The notes under the pieces: generated by a model
Database searches by the model: none
What the model saw: only the letters and a program-made list of their open reading frames with translations
Told to the model about the DNA's origin: nothing
Assembly (NCBI GenBank): GCA_036346225.1
Contig: JARFIW010001215.1
Span: 4,226,501-4,290,500 of the forward strand
DNA from: Platerodrilus igneus
Lineage: Eukaryota > Arthropoda > Insecta > Coleoptera > Lycidae
DNA: 64,000 nt
Direction of reading: 5' to 3'
Part shown: positions 1 through 11,392 of the stretch, piece by piece
How the letters are laid out: each line of letters starts with the position of its first letter
Position numbering within the stretch: the stretch's first letter is position 1
Translations under genes and position numbers: made by a program

Positions 1-128
1 TTTGTTTACAAAAAATGTTTCTCACGTTTTCTTGTACTGTTACTAATTTGAATTTAATGTATTTATTAATTGGAAAGTTCGTGGCCATTAGATAACCTTA
101 TAACCCTTAACATGCTCTTATTCACTTA

Positions 129-133
129 TCAGT
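129..133 (+). promoter_or_regulatory. Possible initiator TCAGT upstream of PFAS
   Basis: The pentamer TCAGT, the arthropod initiator consensus, lies about 60 nt before the ATG at 195. A transcript starting here would have a 5' UTR of about 64 nt. The alternative is that CAG at 188-190, after a pyrimidine-rich stretch, is a splice acceptor and the true promoter lies left of the window. A pentamer is weak evidence and I see no clear TATA box. Confidence 0.2.
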
Positions 134-194
134 GACCAGTTTTTCATTAGTTTCTCTTGATTCTCAACGCTGTTGTTGCTATTAACACAGAATA

Positions 195-1033
195 ATGAAT
201 AAAAAAGAACACTCTATTACAAGATTATATAGAAAGCCAGGTTACACTACTGCTAAAACAAAAGAAATACTCACCAAACTTCAACAAAAGCATGCACAAA
301 TACTTTCCATAGAAACAGAGCTTTGTTTTAATGTGGAAGCTTCTGCTATTACACCCAGAGATACCAAGATTTTAAAATGGTTGTTACAAGATCCTTTCAA
401 ACCAACGAATTTAGCCCAAACGACACATTTAAGAGAAGGTACAACAGCCATTGTTATAGAAGTGGGTCCTCGCTTCAACTTTTCAACGTCCAGCTCGACT
501 AATGCTGTGTCTATTTGTGCTTCTTTAGGATTAAAGAATGTAAAGCGATTAGAAGTATCCAGGCGTTATCTCATTCAGTTTAATAAAAATGCGACTATTT
601 CGACGGTTATTGAGAATGATTTAGCGGCATTACTATATGATCGAATGACAGAGTGTCGCTACACATCAGAAAACATTCCTAAGAATAGTTTTGACGAAAA
701 GTTGATAAAAAAGGAGGATATACGAGAAATCGATATTTTAAATCGTGGTAGATCTGCACTAAAAGATATTGATAAGGAATTGGGTTTAGCTTTTGATGAG
801 TCCGATCTCGATTATTATACGAATTTATTTAAGAATGTTTTGAAACGTAATCCTACAAATGTAGAATGTTTCGATTTGGCACAGTCGAATAGTGAACATA
901 GCAGGCATTGGTTTTTTAAAGGTAAAATGGTTATTGATGGTGTTGAACATGAAGAATCACTTATTGAGATGATTATCAATACTCAAAAATTTACTAATCC
1001 TAATAATGTAATTAAATTCAGTGATAATAGCAG
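195..1033 (+). CDS. Pfas: PFAS coding exon 1 (N-terminal and linker domains)
   Basis: The exon encodes residues 1-279 plus two bases of codon 280. The start at 195 is chosen because the next residues already align with the N-terminal strand of PFAS (LYRKPGYTTAKT, residues 11-22), followed by the family motifs ETELCFNV (40-47), EVGPRFNFSTSSSTNAVS (89-106) and LYDRMTE (147-153). The signature DLAQSNSEHSRHWFFKG (227-243) carries the conserved NSEH-SRH of the synthase active site. The exon ends at AG, followed by the donor GTAAGT at 1034. Read-through would add one Arg and stop at 1035-1037, so splicing is required. Confidence 0.96.
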
Positions 1034-1527
1034 GTAAGTTTAGTTTTAGTAAATCTTATAAAACTATTTTTTGTTTGTCGATTGTAATGATTTGTAGGAG
1101 ATGATATTTTGTATGTTGTAATCCAAAGATATTGATGTTATGCAAGTCTGGCACCAGGAAAATAAACAGACTAAGTTTACACGGGCACTAACTACCTTAT
1201 AAATTCGGGCGTTAAATGCTGTGTAAACGGCTCTAACTACCGAAGTTATTATGCCCGGATCTACTATTCTTAGCCCACAGCATTAGATATCTTCTGATTT
1301 AAAAACCCTTGTATATGCTCGTTAATGACAAATAATATGGCTGCCAACACCAGTAGTAAAAACTCTTCAAAATGATTCTGATGTAATCTAATTTATTACA
1401 CCTTTTGTAACTGTTTTTCTTTTGTACAACTGTTCACAATTTAAATTAAGTCACAAATACAAAGGTACATTTCTTGGGATGTTGAGGAAATGCAATTCTG
1501 TTTACAAAAAGGCATATTTTCTTGTTT
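1034..1527. other. Intron 1 sequence with no recognised feature
   Basis: AT-rich. The short stretch 1180-1262 has a few self-complementary words (GGGC/GCCC), but not enough to call an element. Confidence 0.5.
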
Positions 1528-1532
1528 GTACT

Positions 1533-1697
1533 TGTGGTGTTGCTAAGGTTACGGATATTGATATACAAGATCGGGGTAGCTGGGACTTTGAAAGAGGTAG
1601 AAATTAGAATAATTAAATATGTATTTGAATGGTAGAATAAAGCATTAATATTGTTCAATGAAGTAGTAATATATCTCCTAAATACACAAATACCACA
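1533..1697 (+). repeat. 5' LTR of the gypsy element
   Basis: Begins TGTGGTGTTGCTAAGG and ends ATACCACA. By eye about seven substitutions separate it from the 3' copy over 160 aligned bases, so the insertion is not recent. GTACT precedes it. Confidence 0.88.
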
Positions 1698-1699
1698 AG

Positions 1700-1715
1700 T
1701 GGCGACGAGGATTTT
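1700..1715 (+). other. Primer-binding-site-like sequence
   Basis: TGGCGACGAGGATTTT starts two bases after the 5' LTR, the position and TGG start expected for a tRNA primer site. I cannot assign the tRNA with confidence. Confidence 0.55.
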
Positions 1716-1751
1716 GGGTTCAGGTAAAATAATTTGAGAAATTATTGCAAC

Positions 1752-2462
1752 ATGGAGAAAATGCACATTCTGTCATTTGCACTTCAAACAGCATCACCTC
1801 ATGACTGGCAGAGATGGAAACAGACTCTTGAATTTTACTTCATCAGTGAAAAAATGACCGATGCGAAAGTCAAACAGGCAAAACTTTTACTGTTAGGCGG
1901 TCCAGCTGTTCAAGATGTTTATTTTTCCCTACCTATAGTTACCGAGTTTCCTAATGGTACGGATGCTTACACATACACTTTATTTTGTCTGGAGTCAAAA
2001 ATTGGGCTTAAAAGTATAAAGTAGTATAAACCGTATGTTTTAGCTCAAATGCGTCAAGAAGAGGACAAAAGCATTACCACATTTCTTACTCGTATTCGAA
2101 AGCAAGTTCAACGGTGTAGTTTTAATTGACCAGCTGTTGACGAAGCTCTCCAAGGTCAGTTAATTAATGGTATTTTATCCAATGAACTCCGTTCCCGGCT
2201 AATGGAAAAAGAATCTTTAACCTTGGACGAGGCCGAAAAGCTTGCACGTACATTTGAAACAGTGTTATCACAAGCTGGAATAATGCCTAATAACTTAACT
2301 GTTTCTGGTAGTTCACCATTTTCTACAAATTTGACTTCCGCGTGCAAAACTACAGAACGGCATAAGAAAATGGGAGAGAAGGCAAATTTAGTTAAGACTA
2401 AGCAAAATAAATTTACATCTGGTGAATCGAAAACACTAATATGCATTTGCTGTGGAACTGAG
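1752..2462 (+). pseudogene. gypsy gag remnant, 5' part
   Basis: Three frame pieces read as one gag. 1752-2024 has a capsid-like start (SPHDWQRWKQTLEFYF). 2025-2165 contains QMRQEEDKSITTFLTRIRKQ with a stop. 2202-2460 contains LINGILSNELRSRL overlapping EKLARTFETV and ends in a CICCGTE zinc-knuckle start. The LINE interrupts directly after that; the remaining zinc-knuckle cysteines are found at about 7400-7470. Capsid and knuckle assignments rest on family patterns. The gene has at least one stop and one frameshift before the insertion. Confidence 0.8.
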
Positions 2463-3144
2463 GTCGTATTTACTGTAAACAAGTGCAAGTGTGTTTTGTG
2501 TGCTCCTGCTTTAATATTGAATTTATGTGGTTAATTTAGATTTTATAATTTTCAAATTGATACGCATTGTGTAATTAGAAGTGCTGAGTTGTTTGATACT
2601 ATTTTCAATACAATCAATCAAGGGGCTGATTTGTTATCTTACTACTACTATGGAAAATTGGTATAATGTGTATTAGTTTAATTTAAACTATTTATCAGCT
2701 CAATGCTTACATCTGTTAACTTGGACATATGCTTTCACTATTGATTAATTTGATGTGTTTATTTATTGATATACCCAGCCAGGTAATAAGGATTTATTTT
2801 ATCTGTCTACTACATACTAATAATTTCCATTAATACATCTTGTTTAAAAATTTCTATTCTTAAGTTTGTTTTTTTTTGGGCTCTTCTTAATTATATAATA
2901 CACTTGCTCCTATTTTCAATAAGTTAATAATTATCCGTTCTTTCACTTGTATATTAATTACTCTAAAACATCAATGTAATACACTCCTTTGTTCTCTTAT
3001 GTTTTGATGTCCGTGGTCCAGTGTTCTTGTGTTGAATTAGTCACTACAAAGGACCCTGTAGTGTGAAGATTAGTTTCATCCTTTACCTAGTTTCATCCTT
3101 TACCTGTATTCATTCTTTTATTCTCTATTATTATACTGATTCTT

Positions 3145-4345
3145 ATGGCAGGTAGTTTCTTTACGTGCTGCCCAAAAAAGCCTTGCAACAACTATGTTTG
3201 CATAAACTGCCATTGTATCTTCCATAAAAGCTGCTTAGAAGTCAAGAAAGGTAAAACTCTTATAAGACTTGACCAATATAGAGTCAAATGCTGTGATGAG
3301 AAAGGCATAATCACCTCAAATAATGAAACTATAAATTTAAATGATTTAGTTACTTCCCTACAAATAGAAAATGTGAACCTAAAAACTGAGTGCAATTATG
3401 TTATAAAGCAAAATCAGTGTCTCACTTCACAACTGGATATTTGCCGTATGGAAGGTGTCAATATGGAGCAAGCGCTCATCAGAGAGCAAACGGAAAGTAA
3501 TCTAATACTAAAGGAATATACAACTAAAATAGAAAACCTCGAAAAGGAAGTTTCATTTTTAAAAACTCAATTACAAAATATGCAAATTACTGACATTCCA
3601 ACCATAACAAATAATTCAACGGAATCGGTATTAACTCCAATTAGAAAGATCGACACACCAAACGCAACAATTAACAATATCATTGGGAACAATATTAATA
3701 ATCAATCACCAGTGGATCTAGTCCTAGATAATGCAATTGTTCCTCTATCTAAAAACAATGTCAGATCTGTCTCAAGTAGAGCTAATCTATCTCATGATGA
3801 TGTAATCAGTAGTGATACTAGTTCTCAAAAAATTCTAATTATCGGGGACAGTCATGTGCGTGGTCTAAATGTCTTATTTTCCAAATTAAATCCAAGTTAC
3901 ATAATTACATCATGTCTTAAACCTAATGCTTCAGTACGCCAAATAGTTGATGGATTGGAAAGCACTATAAGCAACCTATCGCATAGAGATATCATATTTT
4001 TTATTGGTGGAACAAATGATTTGGATAGACATACCCCGCTCAAATTATAAACTCTTTCAAATATGTTATGGACTTGTGTAAAATACAAATTTGATACTCA
4101 TGGATATTCCTTACAGGTTTGACAATACTAAATACAACAAGAAAATTGAGAGTGTCAACAGGTATATAAATATATTAAACAAAAATAATTTTAATTTTAC
4201 TGTCTTTAATGTTAACCAATACTTAAATTATTCTGACTATACAAAATTTGGTATTCACTTAAATAGGAATGGTAAAATTAAACTAGTTACATTGTTTGTT
4301 AAAATGTTCTTTCATTGTTTTCTAATCATTGTAAAATATCTGTAA
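3145..4345 (+). pseudogene. LINE ORF1 remnant with SGNH esterase
   Basis: 3145-4048 is open for 301 residues. A Cys/His-rich N-terminus (CCPKKPCNNYVCINCHCIFH, then CCDE), PHD-finger-like, is followed by a coiled coil at about residues 85-150 and a polar linker. The esterase then shows ILIIGDSHVRGL (catalytic Ser box) and FFIGGTNDLDRH. A frameshift near 4045 moves the end to 4091-4345, where MDIPYRFD and FGIHLNRNGK supply the C-terminal His box. ORF1 esterases of this sort are found in CR1-type LINEs; their role in transposition is not well settled. One frameshift makes this copy inactive. Confidence 0.82.
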
Positions 4346-4499
4346 AGGTTACACCCAGAATGCATAATCATTTTTAAGGTATGTTGACAATGAAGTTTTT
4401 ACTTCTGCTACAGGTTTAAATGCTAATCTAGTATATGTTAGTATTAATAAGCAATTAAAACTGGCAGCCAAACCATATATATGACTTGGCTGGGTCTAA

Positions 4500-5371
4500 C
4501 CTATCTATCTATTATCAAAATATACAATGTATTAGAAACAAAATAGGGGAATTGGAATCTTTTTTAGCTGATAAGAAATTTCATGTTCTCAGCTTTGTGG
4601 AACACTGGCTTTGTGATATTGAAATATCGACATTCTACCTTGAGGATATTTCATAGCTTCCAATTTCTCAAGAACTACAAAATACATGGTGGCTCTTTTA
4701 TCCTATTACAAAATATTCTCAAAGATCATTATTGTGTACTGAATAAATTAACTACTTTATCCCTGGAAATTCACTGTGAAATTTCAGCAGTACTGATTAA
4801 ATCTTTAAACACTATCATAGTTAACATTTACCGGTCCCCACTTGGGGACTTCAAAATATTCCTGGCCACCTTAAACAAAATTCTCAATCGAGTTGATTAT
4901 TCTAAGTCTATTGTGATTTGTGGAGATTTTAATGTTCGGTTTAATTTGAATGATAAAAACGCTAAATTATTAACTGACCTATGTCAATCTTTTCGACTAA
5001 ACTTAACTGTTACTTTCAAAACACGGCTCAATAACTGTCTCGATAATTTATTTACGAACTGTAGTTCCTATATGCTGAATACCCACAACAGTGTTTTATC
5101 TGACCATTTGGGAATTCACTTCCAAACCATTATAAGAAACAATACTTGCACACCACCTGCTAAACTGTTTCGTAATATATCTGAAAAAAATAAGTTTATT
5201 TTCTATAGGCAGTTAGAACAAGTAGAATGGAATGTCATTAGTGAAAATAATGTACCAGATTTCAATAAATTTCTCTCCACAATTAATAACATCTTTAAGA
5301 AATGTTTTCCATTACAAGTTATCAAAATTCTAAAACTTGTCAGAATCCCTGGTTTACCAAAAACTTTATGA
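4500..5371 (+). pseudogene. LINE ORF2 endonuclease domain remnant
   Basis: An APE-like endonuclease spread over two frames. IYYQNIQCIRNKIGELESFL with VEHWL occurs near 4510-4610. The main frame 4583-5371 has NIYRSP, IVICGDFNV, LDNLFTN and SDHLGIHF, the signature boxes of the LINE endonuclease that nicks target DNA. Frameshifts near 4600 and at 5302-5371 break it. The frame then continues to the RT with only small gaps. Confidence 0.85.
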
Positions 5372-7203
5372 TATGCAAGAAATTACAAGATTTGTATGAT
5401 ACCTGGATCCAGTGTCCTACTACTGAGAATAAATTATTAGTGAATAATTTTAGAACACAATATCGTCAGTCCATAAACATGTCAAAAATTAAATATAATT
5501 CTGAAAAATAAAAAGTCCAAAATCCAGCTAAAGCCATATGGCAAATCATTAACCTAAAGAGACCAAACAACAAAATCAATACTGTCCCTAATTTGACTGT
5601 TGATGATTTTAACAATTTCTTTACCTCTGTAGCAGAAAATATTATTGCACTGAATAATTTTAATGGTCATGATCCCATTCTTAATCTAACTAATAAAGGG
5701 CATCAGACTTATAATACTTTCTCTTTCAAACCAGTGTCATATTTGGATGTTAGGAAAATAATCGATTCTCTTAAAACTAGTAAATGTAGCGATGCTTACG
5801 AGTTATCCTCTGAAATAATTAAATTCTGTAAAAATATTTTAATCTCACCTATAACTAATTTAATAAACTCTTCCATTGAAAACCACATTTTCCCAGACTG
5901 TTTAAAATTGGCAAAGGTAATACCATTATTTAAAGCTGGTGACCCAAATTCATTGTCGAATTATCGTCCAATTTCATTACTGCCCGTTATCTCTAAAATT
6001 TACGAAAAAGTTCTCTGCAATCAAATCACAGTACACTTCGAATTAAATAATATTTTCTGCATTGAACAATTTGGCTTTAGATTAAATAAATCTACAACTC
6101 TAGCTATTTTAGAACTTGTAAATGAAGTAACAGCTAGTTTTGAAAGAGGAGATTTTTGTATGGCTACGTTTTTCGATTTAAGCAAGGCCTTTGATTGTGT
6201 TATTCATGATATTCTTTTAAAAAAATTAGAATACTACAAATTTGATCATAATAGCTGTTCACTGATTAAATCCTATCTGAGCAATCGACAACAATTTGTA
6301 ACTTTTAACAATAATAATTCTGAGATTAAAAATATAAATTATGGTGTACCACAAGGATCAATATTGGGACCCGTTTTGTTTTTGATATATATTAATGATT
6401 TACCATCATCTGTAACATTAACTAACTCAATTTTATTTGCTGACGACACCACTTTAGTCAATTGCTCTAATTCACTTAATGACCTTTTCAATAAACTAGT
6501 TATCACCCATTTCTCGGCTACCTCTTGGTTCACTTCTAATAAATTAAGTATTAATGAAAACAAATGCCAACAAATGTTATTTGCTTTAAAAAACCATTCT
6601 TATATAAACCCTAAATTTGTTAAATTTCTAGGTGTATATGTTGATAGTTCCTTGAAATGGGATCAACATATAAATGCTATTGCTTCTAAACTAAATAGCG
6701 CAATTTTTTGTATTGATTGCATATTATTCGCTTTTTCAAAGCCACCTTCTATATGCTATTTTAGTCTGGGGGCACTCCTCTTATACAAAAAGACTATTTG
6801 GACTACAACGCAAAGTAGTTAGAATTATGGCGGACTTAGCTATAGAGCCGATTGTAGGTCGTATTTTCTCCAGTTTGGGATTCTTACATTTCCATGTTTA
6901 TACATCTTAGAATGCCTGCTATTTATGCACAAATCGTATAATTCCCAACCTGTGGCCTTTCTTACATCTCACCATCATGATACAAGAAACAATAATCTTT
7001 TTCGTGTTCCATTTTCTAGATTACAAGTCTCAAGACATTCTTTTAATTATTATTCATACCAGTTCTTTAATTGTCTACCACATGTCACTAAATCATTGTC
7101 AAGGAATGAGTTCAAAAACAAAATCAAAACCTTTTTGCTACATCAAAAGTACTACTCATTTGAAGAATACATGAATTGTGATTTTAATGTTCACTTAACA
7201 TAA
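5372..7203 (+). pseudogene. LINE ORF2 reverse transcriptase and C-terminal remnant
   Basis: The reverse transcriptase is almost open from 5512 to 6822. It shows VIPLFKAGDP, LSNYRPISLLPVISKIYEKV, FGFRLNKST, FDLSKAFDCV, GVPQGSILGPVLFLIYINDL and the catalytic FADDTTL. This is the order of CR1/Jockey-like elements. After about 6710 three frame changes are needed to follow the C-terminal part (6713-6910, 6925-7203), ending HVTKSLSRNEFKNKIKTFLL with a stop at 7201. The catalytic box is intact, but the frameshifts and the stop at 5509 show a dead copy. Confidence 0.88.
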
Positions 7204-7349
7204 ATTAAATTATAACCATGTTATTTTTTGTGTCTGCAAAGCTTTGAAACATGTCATTTCTTGTTTATAGTTTATATTTGTATTAACACATGACACATAT
7301 TTGTATTGTAATATTGACCTATGCAAAAAATTGTTTTTATTTTAAAGCA

Positions 7350-7385
7350 TGAATAAATTATCTATCTATCTATCTATATATCTAT
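7350..7385 (+). repeat. LINE 3' tail, (TCTA)n
   Basis: AATAAATTATCTATC followed by repeated TCTA/TATC units up to the point where gag sequence resumes. It marks the 3' end of the LINE. Confidence 0.85.
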
Positions 7386-7880
7386 CATGTTCCGAAAGAC
7401 AGTAGGTGTCCGGCGCTTAACGCTGTGTGTAATAAATGCAAGAAACTGGTCCTTTTGCACGTATGTGTCGCTCAAGCGGTAATTCAAATTTGGGCACAGG
7501 TAAAAGTTCGACTGTCAAGCAAGTGACAGATGAATCCATTTTTTGCATACTTAACTCTGAAACTGGTAGTCAACCAGAAGAAATAGTTCCATGTAAATTC
7601 GTAGGAGTAACACATTCTGCACTCGTGGATTCTGGTACACTATATACTATAATGTCGAAAGAAAAATGGGAAACCTGCGTCTAAATGGCTTACAATTTTA
7701 CTGTTGCAAAGCTAATCCTGAGTTAAATTTTTTGATGGCTCTGGTCAACTTCAGTAACCGTAATGTTTACGGCAAGTGTAGATGTGGTTTGAAATAATAT
7801 CTCGCATAGAGTTTCTGTTGTTGTCATCGAAGAGAATTTTACAACAATTTTTGGTTGTAATGATGCGAAGAAGTTTAAAG
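7386..7880 (+). pseudogene. gypsy gag zinc knuckle and protease remnant
   Basis: Right after the LINE tail the reading CPALNAVCNKCKK continues the interrupted zinc knuckle. A frameshift near 7455 leads to FARMCRSSG. The aspartic protease follows with the active-site-like LVDSGTLYTIM at about 7624-7660 (family pattern DSG or DTG). The frame stops at 7682, and the remainder to 7880 (FTTIFGCNDAKKF) is readable only with stops. The Penelope target duplication at 7881 ends it. It is broken and non-coding today. Confidence 0.78.
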
Positions 7881-7892
7881 TCTTAGGTGTTG
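7881..7892 (+). repeat. Target-site duplication, left
   Basis: TCTTAGGTGTTG, identical to 11464-11475, immediately outside the Penelope ends. Confidence 0.85.
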
Positions 7893-8186
7893 TTCTTAAT
7901 CTTCTTTGGGATTAAACCACTCATCGTTTTTAAAATCATCTTAGGTCGTTGTCAAAATAATAAAAACTTTAAGTTTGACATTTATGACATAAGTTGAAGG
8001 TGTCTTTGATTTATTGATGTTCAAAATGTTTGGTTTGAGTACACTAAGCAACAATTTTTAAATTTTAAAAGAATGATTGCCTTCAATTTGTGTTGCGGCC
8101 TGGGACCGCCTTTTTTTAGGTAGCCAATACGCTTAACGTGAAATCAACTGATTAATTTTTATTGATGAATTTTATATAAATTCAAT
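7893..8186 (-). repeat. Penelope terminal repeat, left copy
   Basis: Matches 11072-11392 in the same orientation with scattered substitutions. It lacks about 25 bp that the right copy has at 11124-11150, the stretch with the ribozyme-like core. Confidence 0.85.
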
Positions 8187-8357
8187 AATTTGGGGTTTGG
8201 AAAACATTTTTTAACATGTTTCTATTTATACAATTGAGAGGATGGTTATTAAAGAAGTGTGCGATTGCGTTACCGTAAGGCATAAGCAGTCATTTTTTAT
8301 ATTTATTTTGAGGGGGAAAATCATTGATTTAAGCTACTTTTTTTTGTAGATTTTAAC

Positions 8358-8567
8358 ATGGTTCTGAGGCGACCCTATGGCGGGTTTACACTTGTTAGAT
8401 ACCAATGTTGTTTTATGAAGATTGTATATGGTTCTGAGGTGACCTTAAGACGGGTTTACACTTGTCAGATACCAATACTGTTCAATGGAGATTGTATATG
8501 GTTTTGAGGTAACCCTATTGCTGGTTTACACTTGTCAGATACCAATGCTGTTTTACAGGGGTTGTTG
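8358..8567. repeat. Three tandem 70-bp units inside the Penelope element
   Basis: Units start with ATGGTTCTGAGG at 8358, ATGGTTCTGAGG at 8428 and ATGGTTTTGAGG at 8498, an exact 70-bp step. Each contains GGTTTACACTTGT(T/C)AGATACC. It lies in the 3' part of the element, beyond the endonuclease. Confidence 0.85.
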
Positions 8568-8639
8568 ATATGCGTATTGTTATGTAATTAGTTATTGTAT
8601 GTATAAATAGAAATCATGTATGTAGGCTGTATTTCATGT

Positions 8640-9332
8640 TAATATCGCAAGGAAAGATATTGTGGGCATTTGATTTTCATTTGTTATTTCTTTTGTTATT
8701 TCTTTTAGTAATGGAATCCATTGTTTACTGAAAGTCACGGATTCGTTTGCAACGCAGTTATTTTTATGTAGGGTTATATAAGCAGCTTCTTTAATTTTCC
8801 TTTTTTGGTGGTTTTCTTCTTTGTCGATAATTTTTGCGTCCTCCTATTTTATTTTATGACTGGAGTCCCATGCATGTTGGCAAATCATGGATTTTTCAAA
8901 TTTTCTATTTTTTATAAATGATTTATGTTCTTTTAATCGAACTTCAAATGGTCTGGAACTTTCCCATATATAAAACTTGTTACATTCGCATGGTATTTTG
9001 TAGATGCAGTTTTTTGAACTTTGTATTGCGTTTTTGGGTTTTGTTTTTGTTAATTGTGCTCTATTGTTTGTTCTAAATACTGTCTTAATTCTAAATGTGT
9101 TTCCTATTCTTTGGATTTTTTCGGCGAATCCTTTTATGTATGGTATTGAGAGCATTTTTTGGTGTGTATCGTTGTTTTTGTTTTCTTTTTCTTTATTTTT
9201 AGGGTTTTTATTTATTTCTTTTTCTATTATTCTTTTAGGATATTTGTTTTCTATTAGTGTACATCTGATTAGGTCTTTCTCTTTCTTTAAAATTTCTTCG
9301 TTTGATGATATTAATTTTGCTCTATCATACAT
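8640..9332 (-). pseudogene. Penelope GIY-YIG endonuclease remnant
   Basis: - strand frame 9332-8844 contains CIYKIPCECNKFYIWESSRP followed by FEVRLKEHK. This is the GIY-YIG nuclease core, with the usual Gly of YIG replaced by Trp (FYIWE). It continues ICQHAWDSSHKIK. After a frameshift near 8850 the - strand to about 8640 continues in the C-terminal pattern of the family (WEDAKIIDKEE, KEAAYI). A CCHH-like pattern before the nuclease is not clear. The Gly loss and the frameshift point to an inactive enzyme. Confidence 0.82.
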
Positions 9333-10992
9333 GGTTTTGATGGGTGGTTTGAATCGAAGTTTAAGTATCTGTTTGTGGGCGTTGGTTTTCTGAATACCGA
9401 TGTATTAATTGTTGTATCGTTTTTGCTAACTAGAATATCTAAAAACGGAAGTTTTCCATGTTGTTCTAATTCATATGTGAATTTAATACTTGGTTCTATT
9501 TTGTTAATGGACTCTACAAAGTTTTTAATTAGTTCTGTATTATGAGGCCAAATAGCATAGACATCATCTACGTATCTCCACCAGATTAGTGGTTTCAATT
9601 CTTGTGTGAATATTACATCTTTTTCGAATTCCTCCATGAATATATTACTAAAGATTGGCGATAGTGGACTTCCCATTGCCACTCCGAAGCTTTGTTTGTA
9701 GAATTGATCACTTATTTGAAAATATGTGGTATTGACGCATAAGCCAAGTAATTCCATAATCGATGATATACTTAGTTTTGTTCTTTCTTTAAGGTTGCCA
9801 TCTTTTTCTAGTTTGTTTTTTATAATATTAAGAGTTTTGTTTATAGGGACATTTGTGAAGAGATTTACTACATCAAAACTTACCATTGTGTGTGTATTTT
9901 CAATTTTTATGTTTGATAATTTTTCTAAAAAGTGTTGCTTGTTTTTAATGAAAGAATCCGTTTTGCCTGCTAATGGATTTATAATTTTTAGGAGAAATTT
10001 TGCTAAATTATGGCATGGTGAATCTATGGAACTTACGATAGGTCTTAAAGGAACGTCTTTTTTATGAATTTTTGGTAGACCGTAAAAGTGAGTGGTTTAC
10101 TGTAATGTGGGACCAGTTTACTTCTTTCTTTGTCTTCTAATTCATTTTTAAATTTAAATAGAGTTTTGTATATTTTATTTTCAATTGATTTTATTGGGTC
10201 CGTTTCTAAACTGGTGTAATTCTCAGTGTTCAACAGTTCGTTGACTTTTGTGTTGTAATCGTTTTTATTCATTATTACTGTTGCATTGCCTTTGTCAACA
10301 GGTAGAATTATAATTGAGTTATCGCTTTTTAGATTGCGAATTGCTTTTATTTCGTTATTACTTATATTTGGCTTTATTTTGTGATTCTTTTCTATTTCGA
10401 TTTTGCATCGTACACTAAAATTGTTTGCTTGATTTTCTACGAGTTGGTTTGCTGTTTTCTCAATATAGCTAATTATTTCAAAGGTTGGTATTGATTTTGG
10501 TGTTACTGCAAAGTTAAGGCCTTTTGATAGAATTGATTTTTCTGTGTCGTTAATAGTTCTGCTTGATAAATTTATTACGGTGTTTAGCATGGTGTTGCTG
10601 TTTTCTAACGTTTTATTTTGCGTGTTATTTTTCTCTATATATAGGTTATTAAATTTCTTTATGTGAATTTCTTTTTGTTTGTAGAATACTGATTCGTAGT
10701 AGGTTTTTGCACTAACGAGAATTTTATCAAAATCATATTTTGTTACCTTTATTCGTATGAAATTTATAATGCCCTTAATATCTTGTTTTAACTTATAAAT
10801 AATGTGTCGGTGGTTTTGTAGTCTTTCTCTCATCATACTGTAACTTGCTCTTTCGAGAATTCTTGATAGTTTATTGCTTGTCTTTCCAAATTTGATTCTA
10901 AATCCTTTTGGTATTATTTCGTTGTTTCTGCATTTTATTAGGAACGTGAGTGAATTTTTGGAATGCGATAGCTTTATGTTTAGATTGTCCAA
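9311..10992 (-). pseudogene. Penelope reverse transcriptase remnant
   Basis: The N-terminal part (10992-10045) shows IRNLKSDNSIIILPVDKGNA, typical of Penelope RT. After a frameshift near 10070 the frame reads KIHKKDVPLRPIVSSIDSP. The part 9886-9311 has MVSFDVVNLFTNVPI, GVAMGSPLSPIFSNIFMEEFE and the catalytic YVDDVYAIW. FLDILVSK and FRKPTPTNRYLNFDSNHP close it. The catalytic Asp pair is kept, but the frame is broken at about 10070 and at the junction with the endonuclease near 9330. Confidence 0.9.
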
Positions 10993-11032
10993 CTGTCTAA
11001 AACAAATACAAATTTCAGGCCATACCTGACTT

Positions 11033-11103
11033 AATACTCCCTGTATGTTTGTTGTGGTTTGTTTAGCATTCTTCTTAATCTTCTTTGGGAATTAAAGCAC
11101 TCG
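11033..11103. repeat. Inverted arm of Penelope end (partner 11390-11463)
   Basis: The sequence from AATACTCCCTGTATG to the ATTAAAGCACTC end is, with one or two mismatches, the reverse complement of 11390-11463. Such inverted ends are known for Penelope insertions. Confidence 0.8.
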
Positions 11104-11392
11104 TAGTTTTTAAAATCATCTTTATTTACGTTTCGATCCATGACCTAGGATCGTTGTCAAAATAATAAAAACTTCAAGTTTGACATTTATGACATAAATT
11201 GAAGGTGATTTTGATTTATTGATGTTCAAAATATTTGGTTTGAGTACACTAGGCAAAAATTTTTAAATTTTAAAAGAATGATTGCCTTCAATTTGTGTTG
11301 CCGCCTGGGACCGATTTTTTTTTAGGTAGCCAATACGCTTAACGTGAAATCAGCTGATTAATTTTTATTGGTGAATTTTATATAAATTCAAT
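11072..11392 (-). repeat. Penelope terminal repeat, right copy
   Basis: The longer copy of the terminal repeat. It sits between inverted arms 11033-11103 and 11390-11463. Confidence 0.85.
11125..11165 (-). ncRNA. Possible decayed hammerhead ribozyme in Penelope repeat
   Basis: On the - strand a 5-bp stem GATCC/GGATC with an 8-base loop is followed directly by GAAAC, the layout of hammerhead stem II and its 3' core. The upstream core, expected as CTGANGA, reads TTGACAA just before the stem, so at least two core bases are changed. Hammerhead motifs in Penelope terminal repeats are established. This copy is probably inactive. Confidence 0.35.

Larger units (their letters stand above)
2463..7385 (+). 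mobile_element. CR1/Jockey-type LINE inserted in gypsy gag
   Basis: A near full-length non-LTR retrotransposon of 4.9 kb. In order: a 5' leader of about 680 bp, ORF1 with a zinc-finger-like start, coiled coil and SGNH esterase, then ORF2 with an apurinic-type endonuclease and reverse transcriptase, a short 3' UTR and a TCTA microsatellite tail. It interrupts the gag zinc knuckle between 2462 and 7386, which fixes both borders to within a few bases. I see no clear target duplication. An esterase-bearing ORF1 and a microsatellite tail are known from the CR1 group; clade assignment is by motif only. Confidence 0.87.

Noticed and set aside
9004..9393. 129-codon open frame on the + strand, hydrophobic
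   Set aside because: It is the antisense of the Penelope endonuclease/RT region; the hydrophobic look comes from T-rich complement.
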